Assembly: GCA_946405105.1 (NCBI GenBank)
Contig: CAMJFY010000001.1
Location: forward strand, 154,429 to 218,428
DNA length: 64,000 nucleotides
Origin: an uncultured Caryophanales bacterium
Lineage (GTDB): Bacteria > Bacillota_I > Bacilli_A > Acholeplasmatales > Anaeroplasmataceae
Reading direction: 5' to 3'
The notes under the pieces: generated by a model
Database searches by the model: none
Told to the model about the DNA's origin: nothing
The model's input: only the letters and a program-made list of their open reading frames with translations
In this document: piece after piece, positions 6,953-18,410 of the stretch
Layout of the letters: each line of letters starts with the position of its first letter
Numbering within the stretch: position 1 is the stretch's first letter
Made by a program: the position numbers and the translations under genes

Positions 6953-8854
6953 TTATTCCTCCATAATTTTTATACTATTTTCATCGAATAAAGATACTAA
7001 TTTATCCTCTACTTCATCTCTAACCTGAGTTTTTGGTACAATTCTTTTCTTTACACCAATTCTAATATTATCAAGTGTAGGATTTGGATTAGTTACCTTA
7101 TTATATTTTTTCTTGTAATCTTTAATAATTGTTTGCCATGTTGATGTTGGTATACAAATATAATCTTTAATAGGAACACCAGCATCATTAAATGCTTCTA
7201 CAATTTTTAAATAATTTTCGTAAGCCATAACTCTATTACAGAATCCTACATCCTGTAATTCGACTATGAATGCATCATTAGAAACTGCAACAATGTTTCC
7301 TCTAATCAAAATTTGGATGGCAAACGCACTTGATTGTTCTCCAATTTTTGCCCAAACATTTTTAAGTTCCTCTTTTTTAGTTCTTGATGCATTATTTATG
7401 ATCTCTTCAATATCTCTAATTGAAATTTCATCAGGCCATGTCTCATCAACATTTTGTTGTGGTAGTGAAACACTGACATCGGTTGTGTTGACAACAACAT
7501 TTTGTTCTGAATTTTCAATTTTATTTTCGTTTGTAGTTGTATTCTCGATTTGTTCTATTTTTTCGACCATTTTGGGTGCTTCAGGAGCCTTATTTTCTTG
7601 AATTGTCTGATTTTTTAGATTATTAAGCTCTGCAGCACTTGGAATATTTGGAACAAAGGCATAATTATGATTTGGATTATCTGCCCTCTTAACATTATTA
7701 AGCTTATTTGATAATACATTAACTGTATTTTCTAAGCTTTCTATTCTATCTAATAGATTTGCTTCCTCATTTAGCTTAACATCATTCATCTTTAATACAG
7801 CTAATTCAAGGAATGCTCTCTTTTGAGTCGAGAATCTCATTTGATTTAATGAATCATTTAAAATATCTAGCCATTTATAAATTAGATTTCTACCAATTTC
7901 CTTAGCTAATTTTATAAATTCTTCATTATGATACATTAATTTATCTTCAATGACTGCATTATTTTTGAAAAGAAGAAGATCTCTTAAGAATAATACAGTA
8001 TCATTTACTATTCTAGGTACCTCTTTACCATCTTTTATGATACTATTAAGTATCATAATTGCGTTTGTTTCATCATCAGATTTACAAGCATTTAATAATT
8101 CAATTATCTTTACATAATTGATATTTCCACTAACTTGTAATACATCATCTATAGAAATTTCAGGGTTAATACTATAGCTTATACATTGATCAAATAGAGA
8201 TAGCGCATCTCTCATTCCGCCTTCAGCAGAAGCAGCTATTTGCTGTAATGCTTCATCTGTAATTTTAACCTTTTCTTCATCAGCAACAATCTTTAATCTC
8301 TTTAAAATATCATTAACTGATATAGATTGGAAATCAAATCTTTGACATCTTGATAAGATTGTATTTGGAAGCTTATAAGGCTCAGTAGTAGCTAAAATAA
8401 ATATAATATGCTTTGGTGGCTCCTCTAATGTCTTTAATAAGGCATTAAATGCAGCTGTTGATAGCATATGAACCTCATCGATTATATATATTTTATATTT
8501 ACCCTGAGCAGGTAAAAATTTAACAGTTTCTCTTAATGATCTAATATCATCTGCACCATTGTTAGATGCAGCATCTATTTCAATAACATCAGATACAGTT
8601 CCCTTTTGAATTCCTTGACATATTTCACATTCACAACAAGGCTCAAAAGTAGGACCATGCTCACAATTCATGGCTTTAGCCATGATTTTAGCTAATGTTG
8701 TCTTTCCTGTACCTCTAGGACCACAAAATAGATAAGCATGTGCTACTTTATTTAATTTTATTGCATTTTGAAGGGTCTTAATTATATTTTCTTGACCTAC
8801 AACCTCAGAAAACTTTTGAGGCCTATATGCACGATAAAGTGCTACATATGCCAT
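6953..8854 (-). CDS. dnaX: DNA polymerase III subunit gamma/tau
   Basis: The 633-residue clamp-loader ATPase has Walker A GPRGTGKT (45-52), the zinc-module cysteines (Cys64, 73, 76, 79), Walker B DEVH (126-129), sensor 1 (ATTEPYKLP) and the SRC arginine-finger motif (168-170). A low-complexity Asn/Glu/Thr linker (about 385-465) leads to a tau-like C-terminal domain that should bind the polymerase. I did not see an obvious programmed frameshift heptamer, so only the full product is predicted. The ATG has AGGAGGC upstream. The gene leads the dnaX-ybaB-recR-DUF1934 set and follows the C92-like gene by 12 bases. Confidence 0.96.
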   Translation of the reverse strand: MAYVALYRAYRPQKFSEVVGQENIIKTLQNAIKLNKVAHAYLFCGPRGTGKTTLAKIMAKAMNCEHGPTFEPCCECEICQGIQKGTVSDVIEIDAASNNGADDIRSLRETVKFLPAQGKYKIYIIDEVHMLSTAAFNALLKTLEEPPKHIIFILATTEPYKLPNTILSRCQRFDFQSISVNDILKRLKIVADEEKVKITDEALQQIAASAEGGMRDALSLFDQCISYSINPEISIDDVLQVSGNINYVKIIELLNACKSDDETNAIMILNSIIKDGKEVPRIVNDTVLFLRDLLLFKNNAVIEDKLMYHNEEFIKLAKEIGRNLIYKWLDILNDSLNQMRFSTQKRAFLELAVLKMNDVKLNEEANLLDRIESLENTVNVLSNKLNNVKRADNPNHNYAFVPNIPSAAELNNLKNQTIQENKAPEAPKMVEKIEQIENTTTNENKIENSEQNVVVNTTDVSVSLPQQNVDETWPDEISIRDIEEIINNASRTKKEELKNVWAKIGEQSSAFAIQILIRGNIVAVSNDAFIVELQDVGFCNRVMAYENYLKIVEAFNDAGVPIKDYICIPTSTWQTIIKDYKKKYNKVTNPNPTLDNIRIGVKKRIVPKTQVRDEVEDKLVSLFDENSIKIMEE

Positions 8855-8866
8855 ATATTTTGCCTC

Positions 8867-9634
8867 CTAACCTAAATAATATACATATTTAACATCATTT
8901 TTGATTATATGATAATAAGAGATATAACAATCGCCACTACAAATTAAATCATAAATAGTAGTTACAAATCCATCCTTATTAAGATTAATTCCAACCTTAT
9001 TATATGCTTTTGATACTAAATCTGTACAATAAGATTTATTTACTGTATCAAAAATAAAAGAATAATTATAATCATCACCGATTAAAGCAGAATAAGAAGA
9101 AGCAGCTTCTCGTCTCTTTTCTTCGCTTAATTTTACTCTTAACCCAATAATTTCAGTGTATGGATCATCTATAGACCAGTCATATAGATCAAATACTTGA
9201 GACTTATTATCTCCATCACCTAATCCAGTTGCCTCAACAGTAGTTCTATCTCCTTGGATAGTACCTAGCTGATAATCACCATAGCTAGCATTAACAATTG
9301 CAGCATGACCGCCAACAAAGAAGCTAACTACAGAATTGATCATTGGGTTATTAGTTAAAATAACCTGCTTTGTAACTAATATATCAGTAGAAGTACCAGG
9401 ATAAACAATTCCATGACTCTCGGTATATGCTTCTTTCTCCTCATTAGACTCTATTTTATAGAATTTAGTAGAAGAATCTGATATATCCTCCTGATATACT
9501 CCTTTAGCTTTAAAATTAGAAACTAAAATAGATTCATGTATGTTTTTTACGAAAGCATTAGATACTCCCCAAACAACTATAAATATTAAAATACTTCTTA
9601 ACACAATTAAAGTAATTTTAAAAAATTTTTTCAT
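8867..9634 (-). CDS. Membrane-anchored permuted NlpC/P60-like (YiiX/C92) protein
   Basis: The 255 residues start with one membrane helix (about 7-27, KITLIVLRSILIFIVVWGV), placing the rest outside. The core shows the circularly permuted papain-like order: His110 in FFVGGHAAIV comes first, an acidic residue in TTVEATG (Glu134) next, and the candidate nucleophile Cys203 in YCTDLVSKAYNKVGI last. That is the YiiX/peptidase C92 pattern, a group acting on peptide or lipid amides. Substrate is unknown; cell-wall peptide or lipoprotein processing are options. It is read into dnaX (12-base gap). The ATG lacks a Shine-Dalgarno sequence and follows a TAAAAT hexamer by 6 bases, which suggests a leaderless message. 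Confidence 0.7.
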   Translation of the reverse strand: MKKFFKITLIVLRSILIFIVVWGVSNAFVKNIHESILVSNFKAKGVYQEDISDSSTKFYKIESNEEKEAYTESHGIVYPGTSTDILVTKQVILTNNPMINSVVSFFVGGHAAIVNASYGDYQLGTIQGDRTTVEATGLGDGDNKSQVFDLYDWSIDDPYTEIIGLRVKLSEEKRREAASSYSALIGDDYNYSFIFDTVNKSYCTDLVSKAYNKVGINLNKDGFVTTIYDLICSGDCYISYYHIIKNDVKYVYYLG

Positions 9635-9639
9635 AATAA

Positions 9640-9668
9640 TATTTTATCATAAATAATAAAATATGTGA
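9640..9668 (-). promoter_or_regulatory. Candidate promoter placing transcription start at the ATG
   Basis: On the minus strand TTCACA, 17 bases and TAAAAT precede the C92-like gene. With a usual 6-7 base discriminator, transcription would begin at or beside the ATG at 9634. Confidence 0.4.
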
Positions 9669-9684
9669 ATAAAAGAAGAAAAAG

Positions 9685-9711
9685 AAAACCTGGTTTTTTT
9701 CACCAGGTTTT
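9685..9711 (-). terminator. Terminator of the rpmH-rnpA-yidC-jag transcript
   Basis: A 10-bp stem (AAAACCTGGT / ACCAGGTTTT) with a 7-base loop is followed on the minus strand by CTTTTTCTTCTTTT. It lies 4 bases past the jag stop. Confidence 0.9.
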
Positions 9712-9714
9712 ATC

Positions 9715-10329
9715 TTAATTATTTTCTTTATTTTTTGGCTTAATAACAATGGCTCTTTCTTCGCCTTCGCCCTCAGATTCAGTGTAAACATCATGCCAAT
9801 CACTAAGCTTTTCATGAATAACACGACGTTCAAATGAATTCATATGTGGAAGCTTAACCTCAACCTTAGTTCTAGCAACCTCTTTAGCAGTTTTAGTAGC
9901 TAAAATTTCAAGTTGACGCGCACGATTTGCACGATATCCTCCAATATCTAATGTTACTACGATATGATCCTTAGTATAAGAAGAAATTAAAGATCTTAAT
10001 AACATTTGAATTGCTTCAAGTGTTTTACCCTTAATACCAATTAATAAGGAATTCTCATATGAATCTATAATATAATGAATCTCAGTCTCATTATTAACGC
10101 TTCTAGCTTCAATTTGGTAGCCAATATTCATTGATCTTAAAATATTTTCTAAATATTTCTTACCCTCTAGAGTAAGGTTAATATCAACAACAGCTTCACA
10201 ATTTAGGCCTTCTGGTAATTCACCTAAAACATTAACAAAGATTTTTTCACTTGAAATATGTAATTTCTCAACAGCGATAGCCTGAGCTTCCTCCATTGTT
10301 TTAGCAATAAATTCAACCTTTTTTTGCAT
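9715..10329 (-). CDS. jag: Jag/KhpB RNA-binding protein (Jag-N, KH, R3H)
   Basis: This 204-residue protein has a Jag-N domain (KVEFIAKTMEEAQAIAVEKL), a KH domain with GIKGKTLEAI (about 97-106) and an R3H domain around FERRVIHEKL. KhpB binds RNA with KhpA and influences cell elongation and division in several Firmicutes. It follows yidC, its standard partner. I prefer the ATG at 10329, 5 bases after a GGGTGA ribosome site. A GTG at 10338 that overlaps the yidC stop would add three residues and is the other choice. A strong terminator follows. Confidence 0.94.
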   Translation of the reverse strand: MQKKVEFIAKTMEEAQAIAVEKLHISSEKIFVNVLGELPEGLNCEAVVDINLTLEGKKYLENILRSMNIGYQIEARSVNNETEIHYIIDSYENSLLIGIKGKTLEAIQMLLRSLISSYTKDHIVVTLDIGGYRANRARQLEILATKTAKEVARTKVEVKLPHMNSFERRVIHEKLSDWHDVYTESEGEGEERAIVIKPKNKENN

Positions 10330-10334
10330 TATTA

Positions 10335-11333
10335 TCACCCTATAATATTATTTTTCTTTTGAGACTTTTCGTAATTATGTTCATTAATTAATCTACCAAT
10401 TTGTGATTGACCAATTTGATAAACACCACCGATTAACCAATAAATGGCTAAAGAAGTTGAAGATAGTGACATAAATACGAACATTACATTCATAATTATC
10501 ATCATCCACTTCATTTGATTTTGCTGATCACTTTGTTTTTGATTTTTAGCATCACGATACTTTTTCTGATACTTTAAAGGTCTTTGACCAAGCTTTTGTT
10601 GTAAGAATGTAACAGCACCGAATAATAATGCTATTACAAGACCAAATATTTTATCCTTAATATCTTCAGCATTGAAGAAAGAAGTAGTCATATCAAATGT
10701 TCCGAATATTTTAACATTGCTTAATGCGAAATCTCCAGCAACCTCAGTCATTACTGCACCATTGACAACATTAGTCTTTGTTGCGTTAATTCTTTGAACA
10801 ACCTCATACATTGACATGAAAATAGGGAATTGTAAGAACATTGTAGTAACACAACCGATTGGGTTTACTTTATTCTTCTTGTAAACCTGCATCATTTCCT
10901 GTTGCATTAGCTGTTGACTTCTTTGATCAGTTCTTCCAGCATATTTTCTTTGAATTTTTGAGATCTCTGGTTGCATTAACTGCATCTTAAGGCTCATACC
11001 ATTTTGTTTAGAATAAATAGGCCATGCTGCAGTTCTTACAATGATAGTAGTAAAGAATATACCCCAGAAATATGAATTACCACATGCTTTTCCAATATTT
11101 GAACAAAGCCAAGCTATAGGCCAAGATAAAATATTAATTGGCCATGCCCATAAAGCATACCAGAAGCCTTTACCATCATTCCATAAATCTCTCCATTCTT
11201 GAGCATATGTTGTGTATGGCTTAGTATACCAGTTCTTAGAATCAAATCTACAGCTTGAAAGAGTAATAATTAATACAGCTAAAAGTAATACAAGCACAAA
11301 TTTATATCTGTTCTTATAAATAAATTTAGTCAT
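10335..11333 (-). CDS. yidC: Membrane protein insertase YidC/Oxa1, lipoprotein form
   Basis: The 332 residues begin with a lipoprotein signal (hydrophobic 12-25, lipobox LSSC with Cys28), as in Gram-positive YidC/SpoIIIJ. Five hydrophobic segments follow, with the amphipathic cytoplasmic loop between (MQLMQPEISKIQRKYAGRTDQRSQ). Family landmarks include NPIGCVTTMFLQFPIFMSMYEVVQRI and the final SSTSLAIYWLIGGVYQIGQ. It inserts and folds membrane proteins alone or with SecYEG. The stop is TGA, which shows TGA is not read as Trp here. The start overlaps the rnpA 3' end by 8 bases. Confidence 0.95.
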   Translation of the reverse strand: MTKFIYKNRYKFVLVLLLAVLIITLSSCRFDSKNWYTKPYTTYAQEWRDLWNDGKGFWYALWAWPINILSWPIAWLCSNIGKACGNSYFWGIFFTTIIVRTAAWPIYSKQNGMSLKMQLMQPEISKIQRKYAGRTDQRSQQLMQQEMMQVYKKNKVNPIGCVTTMFLQFPIFMSMYEVVQRINATKTNVVNGAVMTEVAGDFALSNVKIFGTFDMTTSFFNAEDIKDKIFGLVIALLFGAVTFLQQKLGQRPLKYQKKYRDAKNQKQSDQQNQMKWMMIIMNVMFVFMSLSSTSLAIYWLIGGVYQIGQSQIGRLINEHNYEKSQKKNNIIG

Positions 11334-11679
11334 TTTTATCTCCTTTTAGTAACTTATGCTTATTAAATAAATATTCCAATTGTAATTTCATTTCCATAAA
11401 ATCAATATCATTGACCTTTGGTCTTACAATTATAAAAACATCAGTGTTAAAATTTAAATTAATATCTAGATTATCTATTATTGCAGTAACCTGTCTTTTA
11501 ATTTTATTTCTAACAACAGCGTTACCTATTTTTTTACCTACACTAATCGCATATCTAAAATGATTGGTTTCTAAATTCTTTCTTTTATATAATGTAAAGA
11601 ATTGATTTGAAAAGTATTTCTTTTCTTTTATGATCAATTCTATTTCTGTATTTTTCTTTACGCGATATTGTTTTTTCAT
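11326..11679 (-). CDS. rnpA: Ribonuclease P protein component
   Basis: The 117-residue basic protein has the RNase P core: KKQYRVKKNTEIELIIKEKKYFSN, then the RNR-type signature YAISVGKKIGNAVVRNKIKRQ. It binds the catalytic RNA and helps pre-tRNA 5' maturation. It lies between rpmH and yidC in the conserved origin-proximal order. A hairpin with a U-tract separates it from rpmH, so part of the rpmH transcription probably ends before rnpA. This would give much more L34 than RnpA. Confidence 0.95.
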   Translation of the reverse strand: MKKQYRVKKNTEIELIIKEKKYFSNQFFTLYKRKNLETNHFRYAISVGKKIGNAVVRNKIKRQVTAIIDNLDINLNFNTDVFIIVRPKVNDIDFMEMKLQLEYLFNKHKLLKGDKND

Positions 11680-11701
11680 AGAATATCCATAATTATTGAA
11701 T

Positions 11702-11738
11702 AAAAAATACGACCAAAAAAATGAATGTTCTGGTCGTA
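11702..11738 (-). terminator. Attenuator/terminator between rpmH and rnpA
   Basis: On the minus strand TACGACCA and TGGTCGTA (11738-11731, 11715-11708) form an 8-bp stem with a 15-base loop, followed by six U and A. The rnpA start is 23-28 bases further on. Confidence 0.75.
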
Positions 11739-11765
11739 CTAGTTATCAATTAAATTATTTAATTA

Positions 11766-11900
11766 TTAAGCAGTTAATTTTTTTCTGCCCTTTTTACGTC
11801 TAGCAGCTATAACTTTTCTTCCGTTCTTTGTAGCCATACGAGCGCGGAAGCCATGAGTTACTTTTCTTTTACGCTTATTAGGTTGATAAGTTCTTTTCAT
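11766..11900 (-). CDS. rpmH: 50S ribosomal protein L34
   Basis: The 44-residue protein reads [18 protein letters not shown], then [10 protein letters not shown] and a very basic end, the full L34. It is a near-universal marker beside dnaA and oriC. The gene has a near-consensus promoter 40 bases upstream and is transcribed away from the origin. A partial terminator separates it from rnpA. Confidence 0.97.
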   Translation of the reverse strand: MKRTYQPNKRKRKVTHGFRARMATKNGRKVIAARRKKGRKKLTA

Positions 11901-11939
11901 AGATTACATACCTGCCTTTCTTAGAAACCATGCTGTTTT

Positions 11940-11968
11940 ATTCTATCAAAAACTACTATCTATGTCAA
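11940..11968 (-). promoter_or_regulatory. Strong promoter of rpmH operon
   Basis: On the minus strand TTGACA (11968-11963), a 17-base spacer and TAGAAT (11945-11940): a perfect -35 and a five-of-six -10. Confidence 0.85.
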
Positions 11969-12280
11969 GAAAAAATCTTATAAAATATTTAATAAAAATA
12001 ATGAAAATTTTTTCATAAAAAACGATGTGAATAATTATTAAAAAATTTGTTAATATTTTTTTATAAATTGTGGATAACTTCTCCACTAAGTTTTCAACAT
12101 GTTAATTTGTGTATAATGTCTAAAAATATTGATTTTGAGCCAATTTTAGGCTAACTTATCCACATTTTTAAGTGTTTCTTTTTCCAAATCATAAAAAACT
12201 TATCCACATTTTTGGTGGAAAACTTTTTGTTGAAAGTCATTTTTTTTATGATATTATTTATTCGAATTGAAGGTGGAATT
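11969..12280 (+). other. oriC: Replication origin, upstream DnaA-box cluster (incL-like half of oriC)
   Basis: Perfect TTATCCACA boxes lie at 12156-12164 and 12200-12208 (plus) and 12069-12077 (minus). A TTATTCACA box matching TTATNCACA is at 12026-12034 (minus). Between them the sequence is almost pure A/T, with runs of T and A. The region separates leftward rpmH from rightward dnaA, the standard Firmicutes origin layout. No coding frame longer than the dnaA leader is credible here. Confidence 0.9.
12230..12257 (+). promoter_or_regulatory. dnaA promoter
   Basis: TTGAAA (12230), 16 bases, then an extended -10 (TGA before TATTAT, 12252-12257). DnaA boxes end 22 bases upstream, so autoregulation by DnaA is likely. 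Confidence 0.6.
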
Positions 12281-13600
12281 ATGGTTGAATATCAAGAAAT
12301 TTGGAACAGTGTTCGGGACAAGCTAGAAAAGAATCTAGCACCTCAAACATTCTCCCAAACTTTTGGTGAAGTAAAGAAAGTTATTAGACAAGAAAATGGA
12401 ATTATTTATGTTGCTACACCATCTGCTTATTCTAGAAGATTAATAAATAATATTTATTATAAAACAATAAATGAGATACTAAAAGAAGTAACAAACGAAA
12501 ACGTAAGATTTAAATTTATTGCTGAGGACGAAATCAAGACTGAAAAGAAGCCTCAGTTTATTAAACAATTAACAAAAACTGATTTAAATCCTAACCATAC
12601 TTTTGAATCATTTGTAGTTGGAGATTCTAACAGAATGGCTGTGCTAACATCATTAAAGGTTGCTGACAATCCTGGTGTTGTGTATAACCCACTTTATATT
12701 TTTGGTGGAGTAGGACTTGGTAAAACTCATTTGATGCAAGCTATTGGTAACTACATTCTAGAACAAAATCTTAATAGTAAAATATTATATGTGCAGGCAA
12801 ATGATTATTTATCTGATTATACAAGAGCTGTAAGAGATAATAATTTACCAGGCTTTGAAGAAAAATATGAAAATATTGATGTATTATTAATAGATGATAT
12901 TCAAATGCTTACTGATAAAACTCAAACTCAACAACAATTTTTTAAATTATTTAATGAATTAGATAACAATAATAAGCAAATTGTTATTACATCAGATCGT
13001 CCTGCCGCTAAATTAAACGGATTTATGGATAGATTAACATCTAGATTTGAAAAAGGTGGAGTAGTAGATATTAATCAACCTGATTTTAATCAAAGAGTTA
13101 GTATCTTAAAGAAGAAAACACAAGAATTCTCTCAAGTACCTATTTCTGATGAAATTATTAATTATATTGCTGAAAATTTTACAGATAACGTAAGAGAACT
13201 TGAAGGTGCATTAAATAGAATATTAATTTATTCTGAAATGTATTCAAATATGCCTCTAAATTTATCTTTAGCTAAAGAAGCATTAGATGTTGTATTAAAA
13301 AATAAGATTGTAAATCCTGAATCAAATTATGATGATGTATTAAGTGTAGTTGCCAGCATGTATTCTATTACAGTAGCTGATATTTTAGGATCATCTAGAA
13401 ATGCTAAATATGCATTACCTAGACAAATAATAATGTATATTTTAAAAACAAGATATCATTTAACATATAAAAAGATTGGTAATATTTTAAATGGTAGAGA
13501 TCATACAACAGTTATGTCTGGATGCAATAAGATAACAGAAGAAATAAAATCAAATGAAGAATTAAAAATGGCAATTGAAGCAGTATTAAAAAAAGTATAA
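12281..13600 (+). CDS. dnaA: Chromosomal replication initiator DnaA
   Basis: The 439 residues contain the four DnaA domains: an N-terminal DnaB-interaction domain (1-75), a short linker, the AAA+ core with Walker A GGVGLGKTH (142-150), Walker B LLIDDI (202-207) and sensor 1 ITSDRP, and the C-terminal helix-turn-helix with GRDHTTVMSGCNKI. I chose the ATG at 12281, since AGGTGG precedes it and the protein then begins MVEYQEIWNSV as in the family. An upstream in-frame start (12212) adds 23 hydrophobic residues that overlap the promoter. Confidence 0.97.
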   Translation: MVEYQEIWNSVRDKLEKNLAPQTFSQTFGEVKKVIRQENGIIYVATPSAYSRRLINNIYYKTINEILKEVTNENVRFKFIAEDEIKTEKKPQFIKQLTKTDLNPNHTFESFVVGDSNRMAVLTSLKVADNPGVVYNPLYIFGGVGLGKTHLMQAIGNYILEQNLNSKILYVQANDYLSDYTRAVRDNNLPGFEEKYENIDVLLIDDIQMLTDKTQTQQQFFKLFNELDNNNKQIVITSDRPAAKLNGFMDRLTSRFEKGGVVDINQPDFNQRVSILKKKTQEFSQVPISDEIINYIAENFTDNVRELEGALNRILIYSEMYSNMPLNLSLAKEALDVVLKNKIVNPESNYDDVLSVVASMYSITVADILGSSRNAKYALPRQIIMYILKTRYHLTYKKIGNILNGRDHTTVMSGCNKITEEIKSNEELKMAIEAVLKKV

Positions 13601-13748
13601 TATATGTGGATAAATTCTTTATTTTCCACAATTATTATGATATAATAAATAGCGTGATTTAAGCGTTTTTTGGACTTATCCACAAATGCACATTCTATAT
13701 TATAAATATTAAGAAAAAGATTATTATATTTTTTATTCGGAGGGATTT
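13601..13748 (+). other. oriC: dnaA-dnaN intergenic DnaA boxes (second half of bipartite oriC, candidate unwinding region)
   Basis: TTATCCACA boxes occur at 13605-13613 (minus) and 13676-13684 (plus), with a near match TTTTCCACA at 13622-13630. The stretch 13685-13738 is nearly all A/T and is the best candidate for strand opening, as in Bacillus subtilis where unwinding occurs between dnaA and dnaN. Confidence 0.75.
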
Positions 13749-14891
13749 ATGAATCTAGTAATTGATCGTGAAATTTTACTTGAAAACTTAAATACAATAT
13801 CAAGAGGTCTTCCTGTTAAATCACCAATGCCAATTTTAACTGGTATTAAGTTATATGCTACAGATACAGATTTATTTATGACATCTTCTAATACTGATAT
13901 TTCAGTAGAGGTTACAATTAATGATGCATCACTTCAAATTATTGAAGCTGGTCAAACTGTAGTACCTGGTAGATTCTTTATTGATATTATTAGAAAAATT
14001 AATTCTAAAAAGGTAAGCTTATTCCTTTCTGAAGATAAAATATTAATTATAAAGGCTGATAGAGGTGAATATAAATTACATATTATGGATCCTCTAGATT
14101 ATCCTAAGATGGATTTTGTATCTCAAGAAAATCCATTAGTTATATCTGCAGATGTAATTAAATCAATCGTTAGAGAAACTGTATTTGCTACAGCACAAAA
14201 TGAAAAGAAGCCTATCTTAACTGGTGTTAATTTAAATAACACTAGTGGTAAGTTAATTATTACAGCTACAGATTCATTTAGATTATCTCAAAAGATTATT
14301 TCTATTCCTGATTATAAGGATTTTAATATTACTATTCCAGCTAAATCATTAGATGAATTAGCTAAATCAATTGATAATTATGGAGATAATGTTAATATTT
14401 ATTTATCAATAAATAAAATGCTAGTAACATTTAAAAATATTTGTTTCCAAACAAGATTATTAGATGGTAATTATCCTGATACTACAAGATTAATTCCTCA
14501 GGAATTCCCAATTGTTTTAAAATTTAACAAGGACGAATTAGCTGCAGCAGTAGAAAGAGTATCTTTATTATCACCAAGAGATAATACAAAGGATAAAGAA
14601 ATTACTTACAGTATTATTAAATTATCTATTAAGAGAGATAGAATTATTGAAATTTCAACTAATAATTCAATTATTGGTGATGCTAAGGAAGAATTAATTC
14701 CAACATCTGTAGAAGCATCAAATTCAATTACAATTGGATTTAGTTCAAGATATCTTTTAGATTCATTGAAGAGTTTCATGTCTACTGAAATTTCTTTAAA
14801 CCTTTCAGGTGAAATTAGACCATTCATTATTAAGGGTGAAAATGATGCAAATTTAACTCAATTAATTTTACCTGTTAGAATGGAAAATTAA
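13749..14891 (+). CDS. dnaN: DNA polymerase III beta sliding clamp
   Basis: The 380-residue protein is the normal clamp length and shows the three-fold repeated fold: MNLVIDREILLENLNTISRGLP at the start, TGVNLNNTSGKLIITATDSFRLS in the middle and the C-terminal ending LILPVRMEN that forms part of the protein-binding groove. It encircles DNA and tethers the polymerase. GGAGGG lies 7 bases before the ATG. A terminator follows, so yaaA-recF-gyrBA is a separate unit. Confidence 0.97.
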   Translation: MNLVIDREILLENLNTISRGLPVKSPMPILTGIKLYATDTDLFMTSSNTDISVEVTINDASLQIIEAGQTVVPGRFFIDIIRKINSKKVSLFLSEDKILIIKADRGEYKLHIMDPLDYPKMDFVSQENPLVISADVIKSIVRETVFATAQNEKKPILTGVNLNNTSGKLIITATDSFRLSQKIISIPDYKDFNITIPAKSLDELAKSIDNYGDNVNIYLSINKMLVTFKNICFQTRLLDGNYPDTTRLIPQEFPIVLKFNKDELAAAVERVSLLSPRDNTKDKEITYSIIKLSIKRDRIIEISTNNSIIGDAKEELIPTSVEASNSITIGFSSRYLLDSLKSFMSTEISLNLSGEIRPFIIKGENDANLTQLILPVRMEN

Positions 14892-14897
14892 TAAATT

Positions 14898-14931
14898 AAG
14901 GTTAACATATTAATTTATGTTAACTTTTTTT
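14898..14931 (+). terminator. dnaN terminator
   Basis: GTTAACAT / ATGTTAAC (14901-14908, 14917-14924) extended by A-T pairs, followed by seven T. Confidence 0.85.
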
Positions 14932-15125
14932 ATGCCTTGATTTCTAAAAAATTCATATTTAAATCAAATTAAATATATCAAAAATGGCTTATATAGCGTT
15001 TTTCTATAGCTAGTTATATTTTTACTTATTGGTTATAAAAAATTAAAAATAAGGGGAATTTTCATTATAATTTATTGAAAATACCTTATCTATATGATAT
15101 AATCATATAGAAAGAGGGATTTTTT
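14932..15125 (+). promoter_or_regulatory. Intergenic region with the yaaA-recF-gyrBA promoter
   Basis: TTGAAA (15075-15080), a 17-base spacer and TATAAT (15098-15103) form a near-consensus promoter 23 bases before the yaaA start. The preceding 140 bases are AT-rich. I see no gene or clear structure in them beyond the short palindrome CTATAGCTAG near 15004. Confidence 0.8.
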
Positions 15126-15331
15126 ATGATACCTGTAAAAATTACAACAGATTATATTGAATTACAAATGCTATTAAAAATGCAAGACATAATTACCTCT
15201 GGGGGACAAGCAAAATACTTCTTACAAGAAAATGAAGTTTTTGTTAATGGAGAGCCTGAAAATAGGAGAGGTAAAAAGCTTTATCCAGGAGATAAAGTAA
15301 AAGTCTTAAATCAAGAATTCATAATTCAAAA

Positions 15332-15335
<4 letters not shown>
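15126..15335 (+). CDS. yaaA: S4-domain RNA-binding protein YaaA/RlbA
   Basis: The 69-residue protein is essentially one S4 fold: ITTDYIELQMLLKMQDIITSGGQAKYFL followed by VFVNGEPENRRGKKLYPGDKV. YaaA is always found between dnaN and recF in Firmicutes and is linked to ribosome assembly. The stop is TGA within ATGATAAG and overlaps the recF start by 4 bases, so the two are translationally coupled. Confidence 0.93.
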
Positions 15336-18396
<3,061 letters not shown>

Positions 18397-18410
18397 TTAA
18401 GGAGTTTATT

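Noticed and set aside
6953..8854. Programmed frameshift to make gamma in dnaX
   Set aside because: No A-AAA-AAG-type slippery heptamer with a following stem was seen at a suitable place.
9618..9833. 71-codon minus-strand frame
   Set aside because: It overlaps the end of jag and its terminator and has no ribosome site or recognisable product.
12212..12280. N-terminal extension of DnaA from 12212
   Set aside because: It overlaps the promoter, has no ribosome site, and the ATG at 12281 gives the standard N-terminus.
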